From: an uncultured Corynebacterium sp.
GTDB lineage: Bacteria; Actinomycetota; Actinomycetes; Mycobacteriales; Mycobacteriaceae
Assembly: GCF_947253065.1 (NCBI RefSeq)
Contig: NZ_CAMXWS010000010.1
Location: 1 to 58,192, forward strand
Length of the DNA stretch: 58,192 nt
Direction: 5' to 3'
Shown: in pieces, positions 7,577 to 15,735 of the stretch
Layout of the letters: each line of letters begins with the position of its first letter
Numbering within the stretch: position 1 is the stretch's first letter
Program-made: the position numbers and the translations under genes
The notes under the pieces: model-generated
What the model saw: only the letters and a program-made list of their open reading frames with translations
Databases searched by the model: none
Told to the model about the DNA's origin: nothing

Positions 7577-9289
7577 ATGCTGGACGCAGGTTTTGAGGTT
7601 GTGGAGGAAGCGCTATCGGCGATTGAGGCAGGTGATAGCGCTGGTGATTGGGAATCCCAGGTGCTGGATTTCAAGGAGGATCCTGCTGTTCATCCGGAAA
7701 ACAAGAATCCTGATGCGGGATTGGTCGAGTTTCTGGTTGATGAGGTCATCTGTTTCTCCAATGCTGATGGTGGCGTTGCCTATATCGTCCTGGGTGTCAA
7801 CGACAAGAAGGCGGGACATTCCGCATTCACTGGGACCGTCCGTCCTTGTGCGTGGTTGGTGGAGACGATCTACCGCAAAACTCAACCCCACATCCAAGTT
7901 GAAGCCTTTGAAATTCAACGGTGCGATGCCCGCTTAGTAGTCTTGCGCATTCCTCGCGGGATGGCGTTGTATCAACGCCCTAAAGGCCAGGCAAGCAAGC
8001 GCGTTGGCAAAAGCTGCGTCCCCTTGAGCGAAGACCAGCGCCGGATTATCCACTTGTCGCGGTCTAACCCTGATCTCAGTGCGGGAAGGTCACGGCGCGG
8101 GCCCGAAGATCTGGACGTGCCCGCTGTTGAGCGGGCGAAGGCTCTGCTTGCGAACCGGAAGAGCGCGCTCGGTGACACATCGCCTGCCCCTCAGACAGGT
8201 CTTGAACTATGCAGCGAGCTGGGTTTGCTCACGTCCGATGGTGCCCTGACTTTCGCGGCAGAAATACTGTTCATGCAGCCGTTGCACAATCGGACTGTGG
8301 TGCGCCATTTGCTTCGCGACGTCCCCAGTGGCGACCCCAAAGTCACAGAGATTTCCGCGCCGCTAATTACCGCTTCTGAACAGGTACGTGCGCTAATCAA
8401 GGCGAATACAACGCAAGAAATTGCTCGGGTTCACCTCCCGAATGGGCAGGAATTCCCAATTCCAGCATTCCCCGCCACCGCTGTGGATGAGATTGTGTCC
8501 AATGCCTTCGCACACCGTGATTGGGGAGCGATCAACGCGATCGTCGTTGATCAGTCACCTACTAGTTTGACCGTGTGGTCTCCCGGTGGTCTTCCTGTTG
8601 GTGTGGCTGAAGAAAAGATCCTGACTACCCAATCCATTCCCCGCAATCCGGTTCTTATGGGGGCATTGCGTCAGTTGGGTCTTGCGGAAGAATCTTCCCG
8701 TGGATTCGATCGTATGTGGGTATCCATGCTGTCTAGTGGCAGGCAGGCTCCGAGCCTGAACGCTGATGGGCCGTTCGTTGAGGTGACTCTGCCATCGGGA
8801 AGTGTGGATTCAAGTTTCATTAGAGCGTTGTATCTGCTGCGTGCTGAATTCGGCGAGGCTATTTTCGACAGTGTTAATGGCCTCTTAGTCACCAGCCATT
8901 TAGCCCACAATCAGATCCTCATGACATCTACTGCCGCTCGGCTGATGCAAGTCTCGGAAGCGCAGGCCCAGGAAACCTTGGCGTGGTATTCAAGCCAGGG
9001 CTTCCTGGAGCAGCTGCGGGATGCACCGGAGTGGATCCTCTCTGCACGTGCCCGGGTTGCCTTTGATGGGGAGCCGTCCACCGTGGTTAGCGCTGTCACC
9101 ACCGAGGATTGGGTCCTCGCCCAACTCCGTGACGGCAAATCTTTGAGTGCCCGCGAGGTTGCTGATGAACTGGGCGTTGATCAAAAGTCGGTCAGTGCAC
9201 TCCTGCGTCATCTGCGTGACGTTGGCAAGGCGAAGAAAGCTAGTGATAGCCCTGCGCGTGGCCCGAGTGTGCGCTGGGTGTCCACATAG
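7577..9289 (+). CDS. AlbA_2 (Schlafen-like) / ATPase / winged-helix protein
   Basis: A 570-residue protein of the COG2865-like class. An AlbA_2 domain is at about residues 25-150 (ESQVLDFKEDP, then EVICFSNADGGVAYIVLGV). A GHKL-like ATP-binding domain is at about 290-390 (AVDEIVSNAFAHRDW, VWSPGGLPVGV, ESSRGFDRMW). A C-terminal winged helix is at about 515-560 (LSAREVADELGVDQKSVSAL). Such proteins are usually called transcriptional regulators, and some relatives lie in defence loci; the biochemical role is not established. The gene stands alone between two matching AACAACT repeat clusters, which suggests self-regulation or a mobile unit. No clear Shine-Dalgarno precedes the ATG. Confidence 0.8.
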   Translation: MLDAGFEVVEEALSAIEAGDSAGDWESQVLDFKEDPAVHPENKNPDAGLVEFLVDEVICFSNADGGVAYIVLGVNDKKAGHSAFTGTVRPCAWLVETIYRKTQPHIQVEAFEIQRCDARLVVLRIPRGMALYQRPKGQASKRVGKSCVPLSEDQRRIIHLSRSNPDLSAGRSRRGPEDLDVPAVERAKALLANRKSALGDTSPAPQTGLELCSELGLLTSDGALTFAAEILFMQPLHNRTVVRHLLRDVPSGDPKVTEISAPLITASEQVRALIKANTTQEIARVHLPNGQEFPIPAFPATAVDEIVSNAFAHRDWGAINAIVVDQSPTSLTVWSPGGLPVGVAEEKILTTQSIPRNPVLMGALRQLGLAEESSRGFDRMWVSMLSSGRQAPSLNADGPFVEVTLPSGSVDSSFIRALYLLRAEFGEAIFDSVNGLLVTSHLAHNQILMTSTAARLMQVSEAQAQETLAWYSSQGFLEQLRDAPEWILSARARVAFDGEPSTVVSAVTTEDWVLAQLRDGKSLSAREVADELGVDQKSVSALLRHLRDVGKAKKASDSPARGPSVRWVST

Positions 9290-9309
9290 TTTGGGTTTCA
9301 CCTAAGTGA

Positions 9310-9400
9310 AAACAACTCCAAACAACTCCAAACAACTATGTCTGCCTGCGTAAATGCGCTATTTTCGGCCTGTTTTTCACAGGAGTTGTTTGAAACAACT
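9310..9400. repeat. AACAACT repeat cluster downstream of the AlbA_2 gene
   Basis: Three AAACAACT copies start at 9310, 9320 and 9330, exactly 10 bases apart, and the palindrome AGTTGTTTGAAACAACT recurs at 9384-9400. The segment 9330-9391 matches the upstream segment 7456-7516, so the gene is flanked by direct repeats of about 61 bases. Beyond this cluster the sequence to 9.9 kb holds only gene remnants. Confidence 0.75.
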
Positions 9401-9422
9401 CCTGCACGATTCGTGCGTTCTA

Positions 9423-9566
9423 GCCACTCACAGGCACGAACGTTGTCACCAAGTATCGGTTGGTGTCGGAGCGGTTGATGATTCCGCTGATGATCTACGT
9501 GGACGTCATCACTAGGTACAACGGCTTGGTGTTGAAGTCGGCCATGATCTGGTTGCAGCCGACGTT
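9423..9566 (-). pseudogene. Possible gene remnant (C-terminal fragment)
   Basis: The minus strand reads CNQIMADFNTKPLYLVMTST, a stop, then IISGIINRSDTNRYLVTTF and VPVSG before a second stop at 9423. The protein-like sequence interrupted by one stop suggests a decayed 3' end of an unidentified gene. No homology is recognised and the call is weak. Confidence 0.3.
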
Positions 9567-9612
9567 TAGGAAAGTTTCATTGAAGTTAGCATTCAATGCG
9601 CAAATCAATTTC

Positions 9613-9671
9613 GTTTCAAAACGCCAAGCAAAAGGTTTTCAAAACGCAAAGTGAAGGCGTTTCAGAATGCA
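9613..9671 (+). repeat. Three TTTCAAAACGC-like repeats at 23-base spacing
   Basis: GTTTCAAAACGCC (9613-9625), TTTTCAAAACGCA (9636-9648) and GTTTCAGAATGCA (9659-9671) start exactly 23 bases apart, about two helical turns. They immediately precede a decayed ATPase-like gene fragment and may be what is left of its control region. Confidence 0.5.
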
Positions 9672-9677
9672 AAATGC

Positions 9678-9921
9678 ACAGGTGGATCGGGCGGGTCTGC
9701 ATCGCTGAGTGAGATTGCTCATGGCAATGCTCCTGAATCTGCGACATCTTCCCTGACCTTGGATGAGCTTGCGGAGCGTATGTGGCGTGGCGGTTTCTCT
9801 GAAGCGATTCGCTGATCACGTGAAGCAGGAAACCGTGGAGGTCATTGTTACCTCCGGTGGTCCGGCGCATCGTCGTGCTGACGGGGTGATTGTCGTGCCA
9901 ATTGGTGCACTCGGCCCCTAA
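9678..9921 (+). pseudogene. Remnant of a DUF4143-type ATPase gene
   Basis: Two fragments in different frames are visible. The first reads LTLDELAERMWRGGFSEAIR and stops at 9815. The second reads VIVTSGGPAHRRADGVIVVP and IGALGP, stopping at 9921. Both resemble parts of the DUF4143 region of AAA+ ATPases, whose C-terminus often ends with a DGV-VVP-ALGP pattern. Most of the gene between and before them is missing. The end overlaps the convergent GT87 gene. Confidence 0.5.
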
Positions 9922-11143
9922 ATCCGTCTTCCTCTCGCGGCCGGTTCACTGCCGCCCACGCCGCGACTGCAAGCGGTAACGCGATGAACATGAACGACGG
10001 AAGGAACGCCAGAACGAGGCCGGCGGTTGGGTTTCCGGTATCCGGCCAGGTCCAGTTGGCGTACATGAATAGCAGGATGAGAACAGTGATGGGCCAGTGC
10101 ATCGGGGATTTACGCTGAGCGATGGTGAGCACGAGTGGAATGAGCCAGATGGAGTAGTAGTTCTGCATCAATCCGCTCGCCATGAACCCGCCGGCAAAGC
10201 ACACGCCCGTGGCGACGAAGTTGAACATCACCGGGTCGATCTCTTTCCACCGCCACAGCAAAGCGACGGCACCGAGAGTCGTGATGATGACGAAGATCGT
10301 CAGCACAGTCACCGCAGCATCTGGCCAGTCGAGAACGATGCCGAGGCCGCCAACAGAACCGTTGAAGCGGGGGCGGGGCTCGCTCAAGTAGGGGACCAGG
10401 TTGGTGAAGAACAGCTCCGGCTCGGCGATAGTGAACCAACCAATCGTGAAGAGCGCAGCGGCGACGAGGGCAGCAACGACGACCACTGCTACCTGCCAAT
10501 AGGCGAGAGACACGATGAACAGCACCGCGAACTGGGGCTTGATCGACAGTGCCACGCCCGCGATCGCGCCCGCTGCCCATGCTTCAGGGCGATTGAAGTG
10601 GTTCAGCCAGCCGACATTCTTTTCCCGCAGACGTAGCGAGAACCAGATGAACAGCACCTGTAACAGCAGCATGAAACCGTTGATATTGGTCAACGCCAAA
10701 GTGGTGCGTGCCGGCTCCGGAGTGATGAAGAAGAAGCTCACCGCGATCGGAACAATCACGTGGAACCAACGCGGTCGGACCATGCGCGCAGCCAAGGCGA
10801 TGGCGGCGATGATGCAGAGTGCACCGAGCGCAGCCATCACTGCGCGTGCAGTTTCCTGCGAACCGAACAGCGCGACCGGTGCGATCAGTACTGTTCCCGC
10901 AGGTGTGTACAGGTAGTGCGGCATGTCGATCGTGTAGTCGGAATTGAACACCGGCTCACCCGAGACATATTTATTGGCCGCGGTCCAGATCGGTGTGAAG
11001 TCCGTACCAGGGTTCACTTGTGGGAACACCATGGCTGAACGGAGCAGAACGAAAGCCATCACCGCATAAAGAAGCGGGATAGCTATGCGCAATGCCGCTG
11101 GGGTGGGGGAGTGGTTGGGGCGCTGGGGGCCGTCGATAAGCAC
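9848..11143 (-). CDS. GT87-type polytopic glycosyltransferase (AftC/mannosyltransferase-like)
   Basis: A 431-residue membrane protein with about ten hydrophobic segments and the pattern of GT87 (DUF2029) glycosyltransferases that use polyprenyl-phosphate sugars. After the first helix, an extracytoplasmic acidic motif NPGTDFTPIWTAANKY is visible, the usual place of the catalytic Asp. YLYTPAGTVLIAPVALFG and SIKPQFAVLFIVSLAYW are also family-like. Members include arabinofuranosyl- and mannosyltransferases. Closeness to glfT2, ubiA and aftB suggests a cell-wall polysaccharide role, but donor and acceptor cannot be read from sequence. The GTG start (VLIDGPQ) is uncertain because no ribosome binding site is clear. 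The C-terminal tail is very basic. Confidence 0.72.
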   Translation of the reverse strand: MLIDGPQRPNHSPTPAALRIAIPLLYAVMAFVLLRSAMVFPQVNPGTDFTPIWTAANKYVSGEPVFNSDYTIDMPHYLYTPAGTVLIAPVALFGSQETARAVMAALGALCIIAAIALAARMVRPRWFHVIVPIAVSFFFITPEPARTTLALTNINGFMLLLQVLFIWFSLRLREKNVGWLNHFNRPEAWAAGAIAGVALSIKPQFAVLFIVSLAYWQVAVVVVAALVAAALFTIGWFTIAEPELFFTNLVPYLSEPRPRFNGSVGGLGIVLDWPDAAVTVLTIFVIITTLGAVALLWRWKEIDPVMFNFVATGVCFAGGFMASGLMQNYYSIWLIPLVLTIAQRKSPMHWPITVLILLFMYANWTWPDTGNPTAGLVLAFLPSFMFIALPLAVAAWAAVNRPREEDGFRGRVHQLARQSPRQHDDAPDHRR

Positions 11144-11188
11144 AGCGGGGACGTTAGCACGCAGAAATGACTCTCTGAACCTGCCTTA

Positions 11189-11379
11189 GTTAACCAAAAG
11201 GTTAACGATCGGGAAGGTTAACCATCTTGAAAGTAAACACTGTGTTAACTTGCGCGGTGCGCAAAAAGTTGTCTATTTACATTCATGCCCTTCATGCAGG
11301 TCAACGGTGCTGCAATTGAAGTGCGCCACCTAATGATTGTCGTTCACCAACCATCTGCTAAAGTTAACGACAGGTTAAC
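11189..11379. repeat. Six GTTAAC sites in the GT87/small-gene intergenic region
   Basis: GTTAAC occurs at 11189, 11201, 11217, 11244, 11363 and 11374. The first two form the palindrome TTAACCAAAAGGTTAA (11190-11205). Pairs 1-2 and 5-6 are 11-12 bases apart. They lie in the 321-base divergent region between the GT87 gene and the small helical protein, so they are candidate operators for one or both. Confidence 0.55.
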
Positions 11380-11398
11380 AAAGAGCGACGCTCAAACC

Positions 11399-11422
11399 TT
11401 GCCGGAGGTTCCCCTCCGGCAA
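11399..11422 (+). promoter_or_regulatory. Strong hairpin in the leader of the small helical protein gene
   Basis: TTGCCGGAGG (11399-11408) and CCTCCGGCAA (11413-11422) form a 10-base-pair stem with a TTCC loop. No U-tract follows, so it is not a standard terminator. It ends about 43 bases before the start codon and may shape or protect the leader RNA. Confidence 0.5.
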
Positions 11423-11464
11423 AGCACAATTTCATGGCAGTCAGAAACACGAAAGGAGGATGCC

Positions 11465-11698
11465 ATGATCGCACTGAATAACATTTCTAAGGACCTGCAC
11501 GCACGGTTCGACGGAGAGGTCGGCGCGCACGTCGTCGAAACGATCTTCCGTGAAACCGTGAACGAGCATCTGCAGCGAGCAACCGTGACCGAGTGGGTTC
11601 CCGTTCTCGCCGGCCGCGACGCAGCTGAAAAGCTCGCGGGCTTCGCAGACGGCACCCTCGATGCCGGTAACTACTCCGGTAATCTGATCGCCGCATAA
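11465..11698 (+). CDS. Small three-helix-bundle protein
   Basis: A 77-residue soluble protein with a predicted three-helix pattern: LHARFDGEVGAHVVETIF, then VNEHLQRATVTEWVPVLAGR, then AAEKLAGFADG. This resembles the short three-helix-bundle dimerisation proteins common in actinobacteria, whose function is not known. The start is chosen at the ATG preceded by AAAGGAGG with five bases between; a longer frame back to 11285 lacks such a signal. A hairpin precedes the gene, a terminator follows directly, and GTTAAC sites lie upstream, so it appears to be a single, regulated transcript. Confidence 0.72.
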   Translation: MIALNNISKDLHARFDGEVGAHVVETIFRETVNEHLQRATVTEWVPVLAGRDAAEKLAGFADGTLDAGNYSGNLIAA

Positions 11699-11713
11699 CG
11701 CGTCTGCGAATCG

Positions 11714-11749
11714 AGCCTCGTGCCAGTACTAGCTGGGCGAGGCTTTTTT
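11714..11749 (+). terminator. Rho-independent terminator after the small helical gene
   Basis: AGCCTCG (11714-11720) pairs with CGAGGCT (11738-11744), with an inner CCAG/CTGG pairing, followed by a run of six T. It lies 15 bases after the stop codon and just before the convergent HNH gene ends, so it may serve mainly the plus strand. Confidence 0.8.
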
Positions 11750-11755
11750 CGTGCG

Positions 11756-13009
11756 CTAAACATTGACCGGTTCCCGGGCGGTATCGGCGAATGAATCCGC
11801 GTCGTCCCAATCCTCACGGTGCGGCTGCGGCTTTCGGGAGTTGTCCTTCCTGGTCATCGAATGATTGTCGGAGACGAATGCGGAACCGTCGCCCATGAAG
11901 AAGCAGATCTGGTTGCCCTGTCGCTCAATGAGCGCCCAACCGTCGGTGACTAGCGAGTGGCACGCGCTACACAGGGGGACCAGGTTGTCCATATTGGTCT
12001 CGCCGCCATCGGCCCATTCCTTCATGTGATGGATCTCCATGAAGCGGGTATGAGTGCAGCCGGGCATCGCGCACTGGTGGCCCCACATGGTCATCAAGGC
12101 ATTGACCTGCGCGTCAGTGGCCAAACGCTGGGCCCGGCCGACATTCAAAATCAGCCCCGAACTATCGCCGACATTGAGCCTGCTCAAGCCATTCGCAACG
12201 AGATTTGCCAGTGCTGCGGAAGGAACTTTCGGTGAGGCGGGCATATAGGCATGCCCATCAGCGTTGAGCACGATATTCACGTGCGCACCGGGCGTGCGCA
12301 GCGTGTTCGTGGGCTTGCTGCGCACCATGTTCACCATGCCCATGAAAGCCTGCAGCAAGGACCGGCCGATGGGCATGCCGTAACCAGACACAGTCTGTCG
12401 CGCCGGGCGGGTCTCCTCGGCGGAAGCCTGCTGCTCGGTGTGTTCCTGCTCGTAATAGGCCATTTCGCCGATCTTGAGCGCAGCGCGAAACAGTGCGCCA
12501 TCGGTGCTACTCATCACGATTTCAACGCGGACCTTGCCGTTGGGTAGATCCTTGATGCGCAGGTTCGGATCGGGGCTTTCCTTCTTGGGCTCGGTGGCCT
12601 CACGGCCGGCGAGGTACTTCTTCATCTGCTCGTGGCCGAGTTCTTGTGCCATCTCGACGAGCTCCACTTCGTTATCCGTGGTCAGATACTTGAGCAGGAG
12701 GCGGACGGTGGAATAGTCAATCTCAGCTGCGCGGAAAGCGTCCATGAGAAAGGTGAAATCCACCGCTTGTCTGGCTACGCGGAGCCACTCATAAGCGGTG
12801 GAATAGGCGATGCCGAATTCACGGACCATCCATGCAGACGTGGACGAAGCGCCGAAGGCTTGGGCGAAATCGTTGCTGTCGAAGTCGTAGATCAGTTGGA
12901 ACAACTCGGCCTTATTCTTCGTCAACGCCCGGACCAGATGTCGGATCCGGTCAACGAGGAGGATGACGTCTTTGTAGTATCGGAGGGTGCGCATGGTTCT
13001 ACCTGCCAT
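11756..13009 (-). CDS. DUF222/HNH endonuclease domain protein (13E12-like)
   Basis: A protein of about 417 residues. The helical N-terminal part matches DUF222 of actinobacterial 13E12-type proteins. The C-terminal part is an HNH nuclease: CAMPGCTHTRFMEIHHMKEW, then GGETNMDNLVPLCSACHSLV, with the zinc cysteines and central histidines intact. These proteins are often repeated in actinobacterial genomes and sometimes tied to mobile DNA; the role is not established. The start could be M at 13009 (MAGRTMRTLRYYKD) or M at 12994 (MRTLRYY), the latter with GGCAGG seven bases upstream. A longer start at 13072 is less likely. It points away from glfT2. Confidence 0.82.
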   Translation of the reverse strand: MAGRTMRTLRYYKDVILLVDRIRHLVRALTKNKAELFQLIYDFDSNDFAQAFGASSTSAWMVREFGIAYSTAYEWLRVARQAVDFTFLMDAFRAAEIDYSTVRLLLKYLTTDNEVELVEMAQELGHEQMKKYLAGREATEPKKESPDPNLRIKDLPNGKVRVEIVMSSTDGALFRAALKIGEMAYYEQEHTEQQASAEETRPARQTVSGYGMPIGRSLLQAFMGMVNMVRSKPTNTLRTPGAHVNIVLNADGHAYMPASPKVPSAALANLVANGLSRLNVGDSSGLILNVGRAQRLATDAQVNALMTMWGHQCAMPGCTHTRFMEIHHMKEWADGGETNMDNLVPLCSACHSLVTDGWALIERQGNQICFFMGDGSAFVSDNHSMTRKDNSRKPQPHREDWDDADSFADTAREPVNV

Positions 13010-13119
13010 TTCAGTGTTTCTCGTGTGGTTGGTTTTGGTGTTGAAAGCACCATACAAACCGAGGTGAACCATCGACTTCGCGTCGAAGAGAAAGCCTGTG
13101 GATAACTACCAGTGACGGC

Positions 13120-13200
13120 ACTATGCCCTGCATAGTTGCTGGGGTTTTGGGGGAGGGGCGGGGAGGCGTCGATAAGCGTGCCCACTATGCGCTGCATAGT
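13120..13200. promoter_or_regulatory. Two 17-base palindromes upstream of glfT2
   Basis: ACTATGCCCTGCATAGT (13120-13136) and ACTATGCGCTGCATAGT (13184-13200) share perfect 7-base arms (ACTATGC/GCATAGT) and differ at one central base. They are 64 bases apart in the divergent region between the HNH gene and glfT2. This is typical of a dimeric repressor pair. A CGTCGATAAGC element lies between them. Confidence 0.65.
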
Positions 13201-13275
13201 TCCTGCGGTTTTTCGAAGCGGGGCTACCCGCGCGCCGGGGAATGGCAGCACGAGACAGCTATTAGTGTTGAGGCC

Positions 13276-15225
13276 GTGAATGACATGAAAGCCGTCGATG
13301 TCCTGCAACGAATTCTGCTGCCCCGGAAGGGCGAACCGCACGATGTGCGGATGCTCTACCTCGTTGAGTCAGAGCAGAACACCAAACGTGTGATCTGGCC
13401 AGATCGCTCGCGCGCGACGCTTCCCGAAGGCTCGGAAGTGTCGTTTGAGACCTACTTCAACGCCTTCCCCGCGTCCTATTGGCGCCGTTGGTCCCAGCTG
13501 GACACGGTTGTGTTGGGTATGGATGTGGAAGGCGCGGCGACGATCTCGGTGTACCGCTCGAAGCACGATGGTGTGCGCGTGTCCGTGCTCAATGTCGATG
13601 CTGCTGATGAGCGCGTGGAGATCCCGCTGCCGCTGCGCAATTTCGAAGATGGTGGCTGGCTGTGGTTCGACGTGACCACGGGTGAGGGCGACGCGACGAT
13701 CAGCAATGCTGGCTGGTACGCCCCGCACGAGCCGAAGGCGCAGGTGCTCCCGGACGGAACGACGATTGATCCGTCGGAGAAGAAGGTCGCGGTGGGGATC
13801 CCGACATTCAACCGCCCGCGCGATGCGGTCAATGCGCTCCACGCGTTGGCGGAAGATCCGTTGGTGCTCGGTGCGATCACGGACGTGCTCATGCCTGACC
13901 AGGGCAACCAGCACCCGGCGGATGAGCCGGACTTCGCGGAGGCAGAAGCCAACCTGCAGGGCCGACTCAAGATCTTTAGCCAGGGAAACCTCGGCGGTTC
14001 GGGCGGCTATTCCCGCATCATGTACGAGGCGCTGCACCAAACGGATGCGCCATTCATCCTGTATATGGACGATGACATCGCGATTGAGCCGGACTCCATC
14101 CTGCGCGCGGTACAGGCAGCGCGTTATGCCAAGAGCCCGATTCTTGTGGGTGGTCAGATGCTCAACCTGCAGGACCGCAGCCAGTTGCGCACCTCGGGTG
14201 AGCGCGTCAACCGCGCGGACTTCATGTGGGGTGCGGCGCCACACGCGGTGTACGACCATGATTTTGCCAAGTACCCGCTGAGCTACGTGGGCACGGAGGA
14301 AGAGGACCTCGACCCGCGCAAGACCACGTCGCGTCCACTGCACAGGCGTATCGACGTCGAGTTCAACGGTTGGTGGATGTGCCTCTTCCCGCGCGTGGTC
14401 GCGGAGAAGATGGGCCTCCCGCTACCACTGTTCATCAAGTGGGACGACACGGAGTACTCGCTGCGCGCAGGGCAAGCAGGCTTTCCGACGGTCACCTGGC
14501 CCGGCGCCGCCATCTGGCACATGGCCTGGGCTGATAAGGACGATGCGATTGACTGGCAGGCATACTTCCACCTGCGCAACCGTCTGATCGTCGCATCGAT
14601 GTACCACGATGGCGACCCGAATGGGCTGCTCAAGTCCATGCTGAAGTCCAGCTACAAGCACATCATGTGCATGGAGTACTCGACGCTGGCGATCCAGATC
14701 GAGGCGATGAAGGACTTCTTGGCGGGCCCGGATCAGCTCTTCGAGATTCTCGAGTCCTCGCTGCCGCGCATCCAGGGGATCCGCAAGGACTACTCGGATG
14801 CGCAGGTCATTGAGTCGGCAGCGGATCTGCCGGCACCGACGGGTGCGCCGGGCGTGCCCACGAACAAGATCGGTGGGCGCTTGGCCAAGATCAAGAAGAT
14901 TCCGTGGGCGATCAAGTCGCTGCGCCACCTCGCTTCCACTGAGGACCGTGCGCACTGGGAGGCGCCGCAGCTCAACCTCACCGCGGAGGAAGCTCGTTGG
15001 TACACGCTTTCCCGCGTCGATTCCGCGACGGTGTCTACCGCGGGCGGCACGGGCGTGGCCTTCCGCAAGCGCAACAAAGCACTGGCGGATGACCTGCTCA
15101 AGCAGACGAAGGAGCTGCACAAGCAGATCAAGGAGCAGTGGCCGGAGCTGACCCGCGCGTACCGCGAGGCCAAGCCGGAGCTGACCGGCCACGAGAACTG
15201 GGAGAAGATCTTCAATGAGCAGTAA
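13276..15225 (+). CDS. glfT2: Bifunctional UDP-galactofuranosyltransferase GlfT2
   Basis: A 649-residue enzyme that extends the cell-wall galactan using UDP-galactofuranose at the cytoplasmic face. The start is placed at GTG (VNDMKAVDVLQRILLPRKG); ATG at 13285 is equally possible. The GT-A fold shows VAVGIPTFNRPRDAVNAL (around residue 175), the metal-binding MDDDIAIEP (DDD at 265-267), WDDTEYSLR (DD at 390-391) and AIWHMAW, matching catalytic positions known for the mycobacterial enzyme. Length agrees with that homologue. The stop overlaps the start of the PAP2 gene, so it heads an operon with the DPR pathway genes. Paired palindromes upstream are probable control sites. Confidence 0.95.
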   Translation: MNDMKAVDVLQRILLPRKGEPHDVRMLYLVESEQNTKRVIWPDRSRATLPEGSEVSFETYFNAFPASYWRRWSQLDTVVLGMDVEGAATISVYRSKHDGVRVSVLNVDAADERVEIPLPLRNFEDGGWLWFDVTTGEGDATISNAGWYAPHEPKAQVLPDGTTIDPSEKKVAVGIPTFNRPRDAVNALHALAEDPLVLGAITDVLMPDQGNQHPADEPDFAEAEANLQGRLKIFSQGNLGGSGGYSRIMYEALHQTDAPFILYMDDDIAIEPDSILRAVQAARYAKSPILVGGQMLNLQDRSQLRTSGERVNRADFMWGAAPHAVYDHDFAKYPLSYVGTEEEDLDPRKTTSRPLHRRIDVEFNGWWMCLFPRVVAEKMGLPLPLFIKWDDTEYSLRAGQAGFPTVTWPGAAIWHMAWADKDDAIDWQAYFHLRNRLIVASMYHDGDPNGLLKSMLKSSYKHIMCMEYSTLAIQIEAMKDFLAGPDQLFEILESSLPRIQGIRKDYSDAQVIESAADLPAPTGAPGVPTNKIGGRLAKIKKIPWAIKSLRHLASTEDRAHWEAPQLNLTAEEARWYTLSRVDSATVSTAGGTGVAFRKRNKALADDLLKQTKELHKQIKEQWPELTRAYREAKPELTGHENWEKIFNEQ

Positions 15226-15733
15226 CAACTCGTGGGACGCCAAAGAGGCAGGCGTACTTGAGCAGATCCAGGACACGCTTTTCGACGCCCCCGGGGTCCT
15301 GCCCACCGCACGCGGCCTGAGCCACTTCGGCGAACATGCCCTGGGGTGGTTGGGGATCGCTGGGGCGGGGGCGGCCGTCGATAAGCAAAGGCGCCGGAAG
15401 TGGCTGGCCATGGGGGCTGGTGCTTTCACCGCGCATGCGGCATCGGTGGTGCTCAAACGCATTGTTCGCCGACGTCGTCCCCATGACGCGCGGGTGAAAG
15501 TCGGTGTGGGCACTCCGTCGAAACTGAGTTTCCCGAGTTCGCACGCGACGTCGACAAGCGCTGCGATGGTGCACTTGGCCGACATCACTGGGTCGAAACT
15601 TCCGTACGCCGGAATTCCAATTATGATGACCTCCCGCATGGTCCTCGGGGTGCATTACCCCACGGACACCCTGGCCGGCGCGCTGCTCGGTATCGGGGTG
15701 GCACGAGCCGCGATCAACCTTGAGAGGCAATAA
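15215..15733 (+). CDS. PAP2-family decaprenylphosphoryl-5-phosphoribose phosphatase (Rv3807c-like)
   Basis: A 172-residue membrane phosphatase of the PAP2 superfamily. All three signature motifs are present: KRIVRRRRP (81-89), FPSSHATS (106-113) and SRMVLGVHYPTD (140-151). In mycobacteria the corresponding gene, between glfT2 and ubiA, is assigned to removing the 5-phosphate from decaprenylphosphoryl phosphoribose, giving the precursor of the arabinose donor. The same gene order here supports that role. The ATG overlaps the end of glfT2 (ATGAGCAGTAA), and ubiA starts two bases after its stop, so all are co-translated. Confidence 0.88.
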   Translation: MSSNNSWDAKEAGVLEQIQDTLFDAPGVLPTARGLSHFGEHALGWLGIAGAGAAVDKQRRRKWLAMGAGAFTAHAASVVLKRIVRRRRPHDARVKVGVGTPSKLSFPSSHATSTSAAMVHLADITGSKLPYAGIPIMMTSRMVLGVHYPTDTLAGALLGIGVARAAINLERQ

Positions 15734-15735
15734 GC

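Noticed and set aside
7446..9400. CRISPR array made of AACAACT repeats
   Set aside because: The repeats are 7-8 bases, irregularly spaced, palindromic in part and separated by a gene; no spacer-repeat pattern or cas gene is present.
11399..11422. Hairpin as a rho-independent terminator
   Set aside because: No T-run follows on either strand, and it lies in the leader of a gene with its own good terminator, so a leader structure is more likely.
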